Assembly: GCF_902686445.1 (NCBI RefSeq)
Contig: NC_062214.1
Coordinates: 46,385,454 to 46,449,453, forward strand
Source of the DNA: Sciurus carolinensis
Lineage: Eukaryota; Chordata; Mammalia; Rodentia; Sciuridae
DNA length: 64,000 nt
Direction: 5' to 3'
In this document: in pieces, positions 36,691-46,781 of the stretch
How the letters are laid out: each line of letters opens with the position of its first letter
Numbering within the stretch: position 1 is the first letter of the stretch
Translations under genes and position numbers: made by a program
The notes under the pieces: model-generated
What the model was told of the DNA's origin: nothing
The model's input: only the letters and a program-made list of their open reading frames with translations
Database searches by the model: none

Positions 36691-36826
36691 CTTTTTTTTT
36701 AAATTTTATTTTATTTCTTCTAATTAGTTGTATGTAACAGTAGAATGCATTTATACATTTTGATACATCACATATAAACAGACTGTAATCTCTCATTTTT
36801 TGATCTTACATATTGCAGCATCACAT
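36691..36826 (-). mobile_element. Short L1 3'-end insertion, antisense
   Basis: A T-rich start (ttttttttaaattttatttt) is followed by reverse 3'UTR sequence (gtaacagtagaatgcattta, ttttgatacatcacatataa) like the older tail at 16120-16229. No clear duplication of flanks was found. Confidence 0.6.
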
Positions 36827-38395
36827 TAGTCAGGAATCTCAGAGTGGTTGCACCATTTTGCAGTCCCACCAGCAAGGCAGCAAGGTATACATTTTTTCCC
36901 ACATCCTCACCAACATTTTTAGTTCTTTGTATTCTTGATACTTGCCATTCTGACTGGAGTAGTTTTGATTTGCATTTCTCCAATTTCTAGACATGTTGAA
37001 CATATTTTCATGTATTTGTTGATCAATTGTGTTTCTTCTTCTGTGAAGTGTCTGTTCAGTTTCTTAGCCCATTTATTGATTGGGCTATTTGGTTTTTTTG
37101 GTGTTGAGTTTTTTTGAGTTCTTTTATAGATCCTAAAGATTGGTGTCTACAAATGGTATGCCTTTACTCCATGTACAAACACAGAAACAACATGTATCCC
37201 ATTTGTTTACAATAAAAATTAAAAAAAAAGATTGGTGTCTATCTGAGATGCCTGTGGTAAAGCTTTGCTCCCAATCTGTAGGCTCTCACATCACATTATT
37301 AATTGTTTCCTTTGCTGAGAAGTAGCTTTTAAGTTTGAATCCATCCCATTTATTGATTCTTGATTTTACTTCTTGCACTTTTAGAGTCTTGTCAAGGAAG
37401 TCAGTTCCCAAGCCAACATGATGAGGATTTGGGCTTACTTTTTCTTCTATTAGGCACAGGGTCTTTGGTCTAATTCCTAGGTCCTTGATTCTCTTTGAAT
37501 TGAGCTTTGTGCAGGGTGAGAGTTAGGGATTTAATTTCACTTTGTTACATATGGATTTCCAGTTTTCTCAGCACCATTTGTTGAAGAGGCTATCTTTTTT
37601 ACAATGTATGATTTTGGAACCTTTGTCTAGTATGAGATACCTGTATTCATGTGGTTTTGTTTCGGTGTCTTCTATTCTGTACCATTAGTCTATGTATCTG
37701 TTTTGGTGCCAATACCATGCCGTTCTTGTTAAGACTCTGTAGTATAGTTTAAGGTCTGGTATTGTGATGCTTCCTGCTTCAATCTTCTTGCTAAGGAGTG
37801 CTTTGGCTATTCTGGGCCTCTTATTTTTCCAAATGAATTTCATGATTCATGATTTCATGATTCATTTTTTCCAAATGAATTTCATGATTGCTATTTTTAT
37901 TTCTATGAAGAATGTCATTGGGATTTTAATAGAAATTGCATTAAATATGAATAATGCTTTTGGTAGCATGGCCATTTTGACAATATTAATTCTGCCTATC
38001 CAAGACCATGGGCGATCTTTCCATCTTCTAAGGTCTTTCTCGATTTCTTTCTTTAGTGTTCTTTAGTTTTCATTGTAGGGGCCTCTCACCTCTTTTGTTA
38101 GATTGATTCCCAAGTATTGTATTTGTTTTTGAGGCTATTGTAAATGGGGTAGCTTTCCTAATTTCTCTTTCAGTGGATTCCTCACTGATGTATAGGAATG
38201 CATTTGATTTTTGGGTATTGATTTTATATCCTGCTACTTTGCTGAATTCATTGATTAATTCTAGAAGTTTTCTGGTGGAATTTTTTTGATCTTTTAAATA
38301 TAAAATCATATCATTGGCAAATAGTGATAGATTGAGTTCTTTTTTTCCTATTCATATCCCTTTAATTTCTTTCTTCTGTCGAAATGCTCTGGTTA
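36827..38395 (-). mobile_element. L1 ORF2 segment, antisense, with a 77-bp insertion
   Basis: On the minus strand it spans from the RT ([19 protein letters not shown], about 38150-38220; [12 protein letters not shown] near 37920) to the C-terminal domain. It is interrupted at 37150-37226. At 38395 it meets a plus-strand L1 tail. Whether it belongs with 36072-36690 or with 38396-38985 is discussed in the findings. Confidence 0.8.
37150..37226 (+). mobile_element. 77-bp L1 3'-end micro-insertion
   Basis: The last ~65 nt of the L1-A/B-type 3'UTR (ggtatgcctttactccatgt, acatgtatcccatttgttta) plus a short A tail is flanked by perfect 15-bp copies of aaagattggtgtcta at 37135-37149 and 37227-37241. 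Confidence 0.92.
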
Positions 38396-38985
38396 GGATT
38401 AGTGTTAGAATGGAATCACCTTTTGACCCCGCTATCCCACTCCTCAGTTTATACCCAAAGGGCTTAAAATCAGTGTACTACAGTGGTGCAGCCTCACCAA
38501 TGTTTATAGAAACTCATTTCACAACAGGCAAACTAAGGAACCAACCTAGGTGTCGTTCAACAGATAAATGGGCAAAGAAACTGTGGTATATATACCACAC
38601 AATGGGATATATAGAAAGAATGAAATTATGGCATTTGCAGGTAAATGGATGGAACTGGAGAATATTTTTGCTAAGAAAAATAAGCCAATCCCCCAAAATC
38701 AAAGGCTGGATATTTTCTCTGATATGCAGATGATCATTCACAGTAAGTGAGGTTAGGGCAAAATAGAAATACTTTGCATTAGGCAGAAGGAAGTGAAGGG
38801 AGGGGAGAGATATAGGGGTAGGAAGGGAGTAGAATGAATCAGATTATTACCCTATGTACATATATGACTACAGGACTGATATGATTCTACATCATATACA
38901 ACCAGAAGAATATTTATATATGATGTGTCATAGTGCATTATACTGTCATGTGTAACTAATTAGAACAAATAAAAAGTAATGTAAC
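38396..38985 (+). mobile_element. L1 3' segment, sense
   Basis: Starts at [17 protein letters not shown] and runs through the ORF2 tail and an older-type 3'UTR (catagtgcattatactgtca) to aacaaataaaaag. It sits back to back with the antisense segment ending at 38395. Confidence 0.82.
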
Positions 38986-39679
38986 CATGGGGTAAATAAT
39001 ATAATTGAAGGGAGTCTTCAATATCCCTCTCTCAATAATAGAACAAGTGGACAGAAGATCAGGAAGGAAATAGGGGACATGATCAGTGCAATAAACCAAG
39101 TAGATCTAACACATATGAAGGACATTTCACCCAAAAACAGCAAAATAGAAGTTTTCCGAGTGCACTTGGGAGATTCTCCTGGGTAGAATCATCATTTATT
39201 AGGCCACAGATTCATTTTCAATGGGTTTAAATAGGTGGAAGTTAGACAAAGTATCTTCTCCAACCACAACAGGATGATGTTATAAATCAATAACAGAGAG
39301 TAAACTGGAAAATTCACAAATTAGTGGGTGTTAGGAGACTTTTAAATAAACAATACTTCAAAGAAGATATCATAAGGAAGATTAGAACATAGTTATAAAT
39401 TAAAATAAAAACCAATCAAAACAAAATGTATGAGATCTGGTGAAAGTGGCATTAAAGAGGAAATGCACAAGAAATATCTCAAATTAACAGCCAAACTTTA
39501 TAATTTAAGGAACTAGAAGAACAAGCTTAATCCAAAGATAAAAGATTGAAGAAGATAAGAGATTAGAGCAGAGATGAACAAAATAGAGACTGTAAAAATT
39601 ATAGATAACATCGACAAAACAAAAAATTGCTTCTTTTAGGTCAATGAAAATGACACAGGAAAGCTAGATGGACTAAAGA
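38986..39679 (+). mobile_element. Ancient L1M-like element, segment 1
   Basis: Old, gap-ridden L1 ORF2 between endonuclease and RT (ataggccacagattcatttt-like, ttataaatcaataacagaga). The same element continues at 40119, 40667, 43087, 44773, 44966 and 54487, each time after a younger insertion. Confidence 0.65.
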
Positions 39680-40118
39680 AAAAGAGACAGGCTTTTAATC
39701 AGCTTCTTCTTCACTATGAACAAAAGACCCAACAAGAACATGTAGAAGAGGAAAAGTTGATTTTTGCTCATAATTTGTGAGGTTCAATCCATGGTTGCTC
39801 AACTCCATTGCTCTGGGCCCAAGAAGAGGCAAAACATCATGGTAGAAGAGAGTGGAGAAAAAGCAGATCGGGACATGGCAACCAGGAAGCAGAGAGCTCT
39901 GCTCACCAGGGACAAAACATAAACCCCGAAGGCATGTACCCCCTGACCTACTTCCTCCATTCACACCCTACCTGCCTACAGTTAACACCCAGATAGCTCA
40001 TCAGTGGATTAATCCACTGATTAAGCCACATCTTTCATATTTTAACCATTTCTCCTCTGAACATTTGCTTTGTCTCACATGTGAGCTGTTGGGGAATACC
40101 TCATATCTAAACTACAAT
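39680..40118 (-). mobile_element. MaLR LTR, antisense, inserted in the ancient L1
   Basis: Same family as 13408-13867: ccaggaagcagagagctctg, tcaccagggacaaaacataa, gtggattaatccactgatta, catttctcctctgaacattt and gtgagctgttggggaatacc occur in order. No internal region follows, so it is a solo LTR or fragment. Confidence 0.75.
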
Positions 40119-40412
40119 GAGCTTCAAATGACTAAAATTAGATACAAAAACAAAGATAGCAATACCAATTCCATAGAAATAAAAAGGATTGCAAGAGAAT
40201 ACTATTAGCAATTTTTTGACAACAGATAGGATAATTTAGATAAAATGGATACATAACCCTATCAAAATAAACAACAAAAAATTAAAAATTTCAAATAGAT
40301 CCTATAGCCAACTTGTAAGAAGACTGAATCAGTAATTTAAAACCTCCTGACAGAGAAAAACCTTGGATCTAAATTCTTCTCTAGTGAATTCTATCAAACA
40401 TTCAAAGCAAAA
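40119..40412 (+). mobile_element. Ancient L1M-like element, segment 2
   Basis: L1-like sequence (caataccaattccatagaaa, ttcttctctagtgaattcta) resumes after the MaLR LTR. Confidence 0.55.
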
Positions 40413-40427
40413 TCAATGTCCATCTTT

Positions 40428-40651
40428 TTTTTTAATTTATTATTTTTTTATGTTAATTTATTTTTATTGTAAACAAATAGGATACATGTTGTTTCTGTTT
40501 GTACATGGAGTAACAGCATACCATTTTCGTAATCATACATTTACATAGGGTAATGATGTTTGATTCATTCTGTTATTTTTTCCTTCCCTCCCACCCCTCC
40601 CACCCCTCTTTTCCCTCTATACAGTCCCTCCTTCCTCCATTCTTGCCCCCC
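40428..40651 (-). mobile_element. 224-bp L1 3'-end insertion, antisense
   Basis: A T-rich start is followed by the reverse of an L1-A/B-type 3'UTR, including the G-rich tract (as cccacccctcccacccctc). Perfect 15-bp duplications (tcaatgtccatcttt) lie at 40413-40427 and 40652-40666. Confidence 0.92.
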
Positions 40652-40666
40652 TCAATGTCCATCTTT

Positions 40667-40905
40667 CTGAAACTTCAAAATATTGAAGCAGAAGGAGTGT
40701 TTCCTAACTAATTCTATAAGGCCTACATGACTGTAGGGCCAAAGTCAGAAAAATACACTGAAAGAAGAAAGCAATAGCCCAATATTCTTGTGTCAAGAAA
40801 ATGTGTGAAAAATGACTTCAACATCATTTAAAAGTATTATATTCTATGATCAGGTGGGATTAATTCCTATACCAGTATGGTTTAACCTATGAAAATGTAT
40901 CAGTG
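40667..40905 (+). mobile_element. Ancient L1M-like element, segment 3
   Basis: Old RT-region sequence (ttctataaggcctacatgac, ctatgatcaggtgggattaa) resumes between two younger insertions. Confidence 0.6.
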
Positions 40906-43072
40906 GGTTTGCATCTGTGTCTTCTGTTCTGTACCATTGGTCTACCTGTCTATTTTGGTGCCAATACCATGCCATTTTTGTTACTATTGCTCTGTAGTAT
41001 AGTTTAAGGTCTGGTATTGTGATACCTCCTGCTTTGCTTTTCCTGCTCAGAATTGCTTTGGCTATTCTGGGTCTTTTATTCTTCCAGGTGAATTTTATGA
41101 TTCTTTTCTCTATTTCTATGAGGAATGTCATTGGGATTTTAATTGGAATTTCATTGAATCCATACAGTTCCTTTGGAAGTATGGCCATTTTGACAATATT
41201 AATTTTTCATATCCAAGAGCATGGGAGATCTTTCAATCTTCTAAGGTTTTCTTAAATTTTTTTCTTTAGTGTTCTGTAGTTTTCATTGTAGAGGTCTTTC
41301 ACTTCTTTTATTAGATTGATTCCCAAGTATTGTATTTGTTTTCGAGGCTATTTCTGTTTCCTAATTTCTCTTTCAGAGAATTCATCACTTAGGAATAGAA
41401 ATGCATTAGATTTATGGGGGTGATTTTATATTGTGCTATTTTGCTGAATTCATTTATTAGTTCTAGAAGTTTTCTAGATCCTCGAAATATAAACTCATAT
41501 CACTGGTAAATAATGATAGTTTGAGTTTTTCTTTTTCTACTTGCATCCCTTTAATTTATTTGGTCTGTCTAATTGCTCTGGCTAGTGTTTCAAGGATAAT
41601 GTTGAATAGAAGTGGTGGAAGAGGGCAGCCCTGTCTTGTTCCAGGTTTTAGAGGGAATGCTCTCAGTTTCTCTCCATTAAGAATGATGTTGACTGTGGAC
41701 TTAGCATAGATAGCCTTATCTCATACTAGACAAAGGTGCTAAAAACATACAATGGAGAAAGGATAACCTCTTCAACAAATGGTACTGGCAAAGCCGGAAA
41801 TCCATATGCAGTAAAATTAAATTAAACCCCTATTTTTCACCCTACACAAAACACTCAACTCAAAATGGATCAAGGACCTAGGAAGTAGACCTGAGACCCT
41901 GAAAAAGTAGACCCATACTTCATCATGTTGGCTTAGGACCAGACTTCCTTAACAAGACTCCCATAGCACAAGAAATAAAAGCAAGAATCAATAAATGGGA
42001 TGGATTCAAACTAAAAAAGCTTTTTCTCAGCAAAGGAAACAATCAATAATGTGAAAAGAACGTCTACAGAGTGGGAGAAAATCTTTTCCATGCACACTTC
42101 AGATAGAACACTAATCTCCAAAATTTATAAAGAACTTAAATAATTTACACAAAAAATACAAAGAACCCAGTCAATAAATGGGCTTAAGGAACTGGACAGA
42201 CACGTCACAAAAGAAGATGTACAGGTGATCAACAGATATATGAAAAAGTGCTCATCATCTCTAGTAATTAGAGAAATGCAAATCAAAACCACCCTAAGAT
42301 TTCATCTCAGTCCAATTAGAATGGCTATTATCAAAAACAAGCAATAACAAGTGTTGACGTGGATGTGGGGAAAAAGGTACACTTATACATTGCTGGTGGA
42401 GTTGCAGATTGGTGCAGCCACTCTGGAAAGCAGTGTGGAGATTCCTCCAAAAACTTGGAATGGACCCACCATTTGACCCAGTTATCCCACTTCTTGATAT
42501 ATACCCATAGGACTTATAATCAGCATACTATAGTATTGCAGTCATATCAATGTTTATAGCTACTCAACTCACTGTTCATAACTAGATTGTGGAACCAACG
42601 TAGATGCCTTTCAAGAGGTAAATGGATAAAAGAATGGTATATATACACAATAAAAATATTACTCAACCATAAAGAAGAGTAAAATTATGGCATTTTCAGG
42701 TAAATGGAGGGAGCGGGAGAATATCATGCTAAGTGAAATAGCCAATTTCAAAAAAACCACAGGCCAAATGTTTTCTCTGATAAGTGGATGATGATACATA
42801 GTGGGGGAGGGGGGTGGTGGGTAAGAGAAGAATGGAGGAACTTTGGAGTATGTAGAGGGAAATAGGGTAGGAGCGGGCGGGGAAAGGAAGGATAGTGGAC
42901 TGAGACAGACATCATTACCCTATGTACATGTATGATTACATGAATGGTGTGAATCTACATTGTGTACAACCATAGAAATGAAAAGATGTACCCCATTTGT
43001 GTATAATAAATCAAAATGCAGTCTGTAAAAATAAAAAAAAAATATAAATGAGTTGATTAGAAGCAAAAAATA
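40906..43072 (+). mobile_element. Twin-primed L1 with 5' inversion
   Basis: About 40906-41715 is antisense ORF2 and 41716-43072 is sense ORF2 to A-rich tail. The left end of the inverted part corresponds to L1-A near 4877 and the sense part starts near L1-A 4891, so the two were contiguous in the source RNA. Flanks aaaatgtatcagtg (40892-40905) and aaaataaatcagtg (43073-43086) match at 12 of 14 positions. Confidence 0.88.
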
Positions 43073-43086
43073 AAAATAAATCAGTG

Positions 43087-44569
43087 TCTTTTACCTCATT
43101 AACAGCATTAAGAGTAAAACCCACATAATCATTTTAATTGATGCAGAAAAAAGCATTTGACACAATTACACCCCCTTTCATCATAAAACACTCAATTAAC
43201 TAAGAATAGGAGAAAACCATCTCAACATAATAAGTCATATCTGATAAATTCACAGTAAATATATCATACTCAATTTTTAAAAGTTGGAAGCTTTTCTTTT
43301 AAAACTGGGTCCAAGACAAGAAGGCTTGCTTTCACCACTTTTGTTCAATATAGTATTGGAAGTCTAAGCCAGAGCAATTAGGCAAGAAATAGAAATAAGG
43401 CATCCAAATTGGAAAGGAAGAAGTAAAATTATTTCTGTTTGTGAATGATATAATCTCATGTGTAGAAAACTCTATAAAGATTCCAGAAAAATTCTGTTAG
43501 AACTAATAAATGAATTCAGCATAGTAGCAGGATACAAAGTCAACACACAAAATATAGTCGTATTTCTATATACTCACAATGACCCATTAGAAGAGGAAAT
43601 TGACAACAACTCCATTTACAATAACATGAAATAGAATCAAAGAAATAAGAATTAACCAATGACATGAAGACTTTTACCCTGAAAACTGAAAAATATTGCT
43701 GTAATAAATTAAAGGACACATAAAAAAACGGAAAGATAATCTATACTCATAGATTGGAAGAATTAATATTGTGGAGATGTTGATACTACCCTAAATGTTC
43801 TAGGGATTTAATGCAATCCTTATAAAAATTCCAATGATATTTTTTGCTGATGTTGAAAAAGTCATCCTCATGCAATCCTCAAATAGCCAAAAAAACATGA
43901 AAAAGAAGAACAGAGACAGGGTACTCAAATATCCTGACTTTAAAACTTACTACAAAAGTGGTAGTAGTCAAAAGAGCATAGTTCTGGTATAAAGACAGAC
44001 ATACAGATCAATAGGAAACAATTGAAGGCCCAGATATAAACCCTTCCTTATATAGTCAAGTGATTTTAACAAGGGTGCCAAAATCATTTAGTGAAGAAAA
44101 CAGTCTTTAACAAATGACCCTGAAGAAAAGGAATAGCCACATGCAAAAGAATGAAGTTGGACCCTTACCCTATACCAAATGCAAAAATTAAAGTGGATTT
44201 AAGACCAAAATGCAAAACTTAGAACTGTAACTCTTAATGCAAAACAGGGAGGTAGAGCTTCATGTTTTATTTGGCAGTGATTTCTTGGATATGACACTGA
44301 GGACACAGGGAACGAAAGAAAAAACAGACAAATTAAACTTTGTAAAAATTAATGACTCTGGTGCATCAAAAACACTATCAACAGAGTGGAAAGAAAACCT
44401 ACCCAAAGGAAGAAAATATTTGCAAATCACATATCTCATAAGAGAATAATAACCATAATACCAAGAGAACACCCAAAATACAACAGCCGAAAAAACCTGA
44501 TTAAAAAAAGGCAACATACTTGTATAGTAGACATTCTCTCTCTGTCTCTCTCTCTCTCTCTCTTTCTCT
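43087..44569 (+). mobile_element. Ancient L1M-like element, segment 4
   Basis: Eroded RT to C-terminal ORF2. The catalytic block reads FVND in place of FADD/YADD (about 43438), and RT-flanking phrases (ttcaccacttttgttcaata) are recognisable. Short frames are remnants only. A CT microsatellite sits at about 44537-44568. Confidence 0.7.
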
Positions 44570-44772
44570 TTTGGTACCAGGGATTAATCTCAGGGGCACC
44601 CAACCACTGAACCACATCCCCAGCCCTTTTTTTGTATTTATTTGTATTTAAAGACAGGGTGTCACTGAGTTGCTTAGTGCCTCACTCTTGTTAAGGCTTT
44701 GAAATCACAATCCTTCTGCCTCAGCCTCCTGAGCTGCTGAGATTATAGGTGTGTGCCACCGTGCCAGACTTT
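44570..44772 (-). mobile_element. B1/ID dimeric SINE, antisense
   Basis: Contains ggtaccagggattaatctca, ccactgaaccacatccccag, a T-rich linker, then gcctcagcctcctgagctgc and gattataggtgtgtgccacc. Confidence 0.9.
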
Positions 44773-44877
44773 GACATTTTTTTTTCAAAGAAGATACATA
44801 AAAGGTCAATAAACATATGAAAAAATGCTAAAAATCACTAATCTTTATGAAAATGAAACTTAAAAATACCATGAGAG
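44773..44877 (+). mobile_element. Ancient L1M-like element, segment 5
   Basis: Short ORF2-tail piece (aaaggtcaataaacatatga, aaaatgctaaaaatcactaa) between two SINEs. Confidence 0.6.
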
Positions 44878-44965
44878 GGCTGGGGATATAGCTCAGTTAG
44901 TGGATGCACTAGCATGCATAAGGCCCTGTGTTCCATCCCCAGTACCACCAAAAAACAAAAAAACA
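44878..44965 (+). mobile_element. ID SINE (tRNA-derived monomer)
   Basis: Begins gggctggggatatagctcag, with a pol III A-box-like tagctcagttagtgg and a B-box-like gtgttccatcccc, followed by agtaccacc and an A-rich tail. It resembles BC1-type ID elements. Whether it is transcribed cannot be seen. Confidence 0.88.
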
Positions 44966-45358
44966 TGTGATATCACCACCCCACATTCTTTGAATGTGCG
45001 TTACTAAAAACCAAAACATAAAAATAACAAGTGTTGGCAAGGACGTGGAGAAATTGTACCACCCTTGGAAACCAAAAATGGTGTATCCTCTGGGGAAATA
45101 GTGTGGCTGCTCTTAAAAGTATTAAACATGGAATTACCATATGATCTAGTAATTATACTTCTCAGTATGTACTCAAAAGAATTGAAATCAGGTTCTCTAC
45201 AGTTGCGTTATTCACAACAGGTAAAATATGGTAGCAACGCACGCATTCTTCAATGGATGAAGAAAAATGTGGCACATACATACTGTGGAATACTATTTAG
45301 CCTTACAAAGAAGACAATTCTGACATATACTACAATAGAGATGAACCTCGAGGACATT
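44966..45358 (+). mobile_element. Ancient L1M-like element, segment 6
   Basis: ORF2 C-terminal tail (tggaattaccatatgatcta, gtactcaaaagaattgaaat, gtggaatactatttagcctt) ends at the target site of L1-C in cctcgaggacatt and resumes at 54487. Confidence 0.8.
45346..45358 (+). repeat. L1-C target-site duplication, left copy
   Basis: cctcgaggacatt; partner at 54474-54486 with two transition differences. Confidence 0.7.
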
Positions 45359-45536
45359 TTTTAATTATTTTTTAATTTAGCTTTTAATTTTTTACAGACT
45401 GCATTTTGATTCATTGTACACAAATGGGGTACATCATTTCATTTCTATGGTTGTATACAATGTAGATTCATACCATTTGTGTAACCATACATGTACATAG
45501 GGTAATGATGTCTGTCTCATTCCACCATTTTTCATA

Positions 45537-46073
45537 CCTCTCATTTCCTTCTACATATTCTGAAGTTCCCCCATTCTTCTCTCATTCCCCAACCCCCACC
45601 CCCATTATATATCATTCTCCACTTATCAGGGAAAACATTCGGCCTTTGGTTTTTTGGGCTTGGCTTATTTCACTTAGCATGATATTCTCCAATTCCATGC
45701 ATTTATTTGCAAACGCCTCTCATTTCCTTCTACATATTCTGAAGTTCCCCCATTCTTCTCTCATTCCCCAACCCCCACCCCCATTATATATCATTCTCCA
45801 CTTATCAGGGAAAACATTCAGCCTTTGGTTTTTTGGGCTTGGCTTATTTCACTTAGCATGATATTCTCCAATTCCATGCATTTATTTGCAAATGCCTCTC
45901 ATTTCCTTCTACATATTCTGAAGTTCCCCCATTCTTCTCTCATTCCCCAACCCCCACCCCCATTATATATCATTCTCCACTTATCAGGGAAAACATTCGG
46001 CCTTTGGTTTTTTGGGCTTGGCTTATTTCACTTAGCATGATATTCTCCAATTCCATGCATTTATTTGCAAATG
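45537..46073 (-). repeat. 179-bp segment in three tandem copies (L1-C ORF2 tail and 3'UTR)
   Basis: Units 45537-45715, 45716-45894 and 45895-46073 are almost identical. Seen differences are aaacg/aaatg at unit ends and attcggcc/attcagcc inside. Each unit holds, on the minus strand, the last ~30 ORF2 codons (MELENIMLSEISQAQ segment), the stop and the purine-rich G-run part of the 3'UTR. Confidence 0.95.
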
Positions 46074-46702
46074 CCATAATATTATTCTTCTTTATGACTG
46101 AATAGTATTCCATTGTGTATATATATCAGAGTTTCTTTATCCATTCATCTGTTGAAGGACATGTAGGTTGGTTCCACAATCTAGCTATTGTAAACTGAGC
46201 TGCTATAAATATTGATGTGGCTGTGTTACTGTAGTTTGCTGATTTTAGGTCCTTTGGGTATAAACCAAGGAGTGGGATAACTGGGTCAAAAGGTGGGTCC
46301 ACACCAAGTTTTCTGAGGATTCTCCATACTGCTTTCCAGAGTGGCTGCACTAATTTGCAACTCCACCAGCAATGTAAAAGTGTGCCTTTTCCCCACATCC
46401 ATGCTAACATCTATTATTGTTTGTGTACTTGATAATAGCCATTCTAATTGGAGTAAGATGAACTCTTAGAACTGTTTTAATTTGCATTTCTCTAATTACT
46501 AGAGATGTTGAACACTTTTTCATATATTTATTAATTGCCTGTGTGTCTTCTTCTGTAAAGTGTCTGTCCAGTTCCTTGGCCCATTTATTGATTGAGTTCT
46601 TTGTATTTTTGGTGTAAAGTTTGGCAAGTTCTTTATAAATTTTGGAGATAAGTGCTCTATCTGAAGTGCATGTGGAAAAGATTTTCTCCCACTCTGTAGG
46701 CT

Positions 46703-46714
46703 CTCTCTTCACAT

Positions 46715-46718
<4 letters not shown>
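46703..46718 (+). repeat. RNF138 retrocopy target-site duplication, left copy
   Basis: 16-bp ctctcttcacattctt, overlapping the poly-T edge by two bases; partner at 49849-49864. Confidence 0.93.
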
Positions 46719-46763
<45 letters not shown>

Positions 46764-46775
46764 GAGAAAACCACT

Positions 46776-46781
46776 TTTAAT
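46776..46781 (-). terminator. ATTAAA polyadenylation signal of the RNF138 transcript
   Basis: The minus strand reads ATTAAA about 14 nt before the A tail, the normal distance for a cleavage signal. Confidence 0.75.

Noticed and set aside
44878..44965. A tRNA gene
   Set aside because: It has A- and B-box-like motifs but no cloverleaf that I could fold, and it has the A-rich tail of an ID SINE.
45505..46040. Plus-strand repeat protein with three copies of a 59-60 residue unit
   Set aside because: It is the reverse strand of the triplicated L1-C 3' region. The apparent protein repeats are a by-product of the 179-bp DNA triplication.
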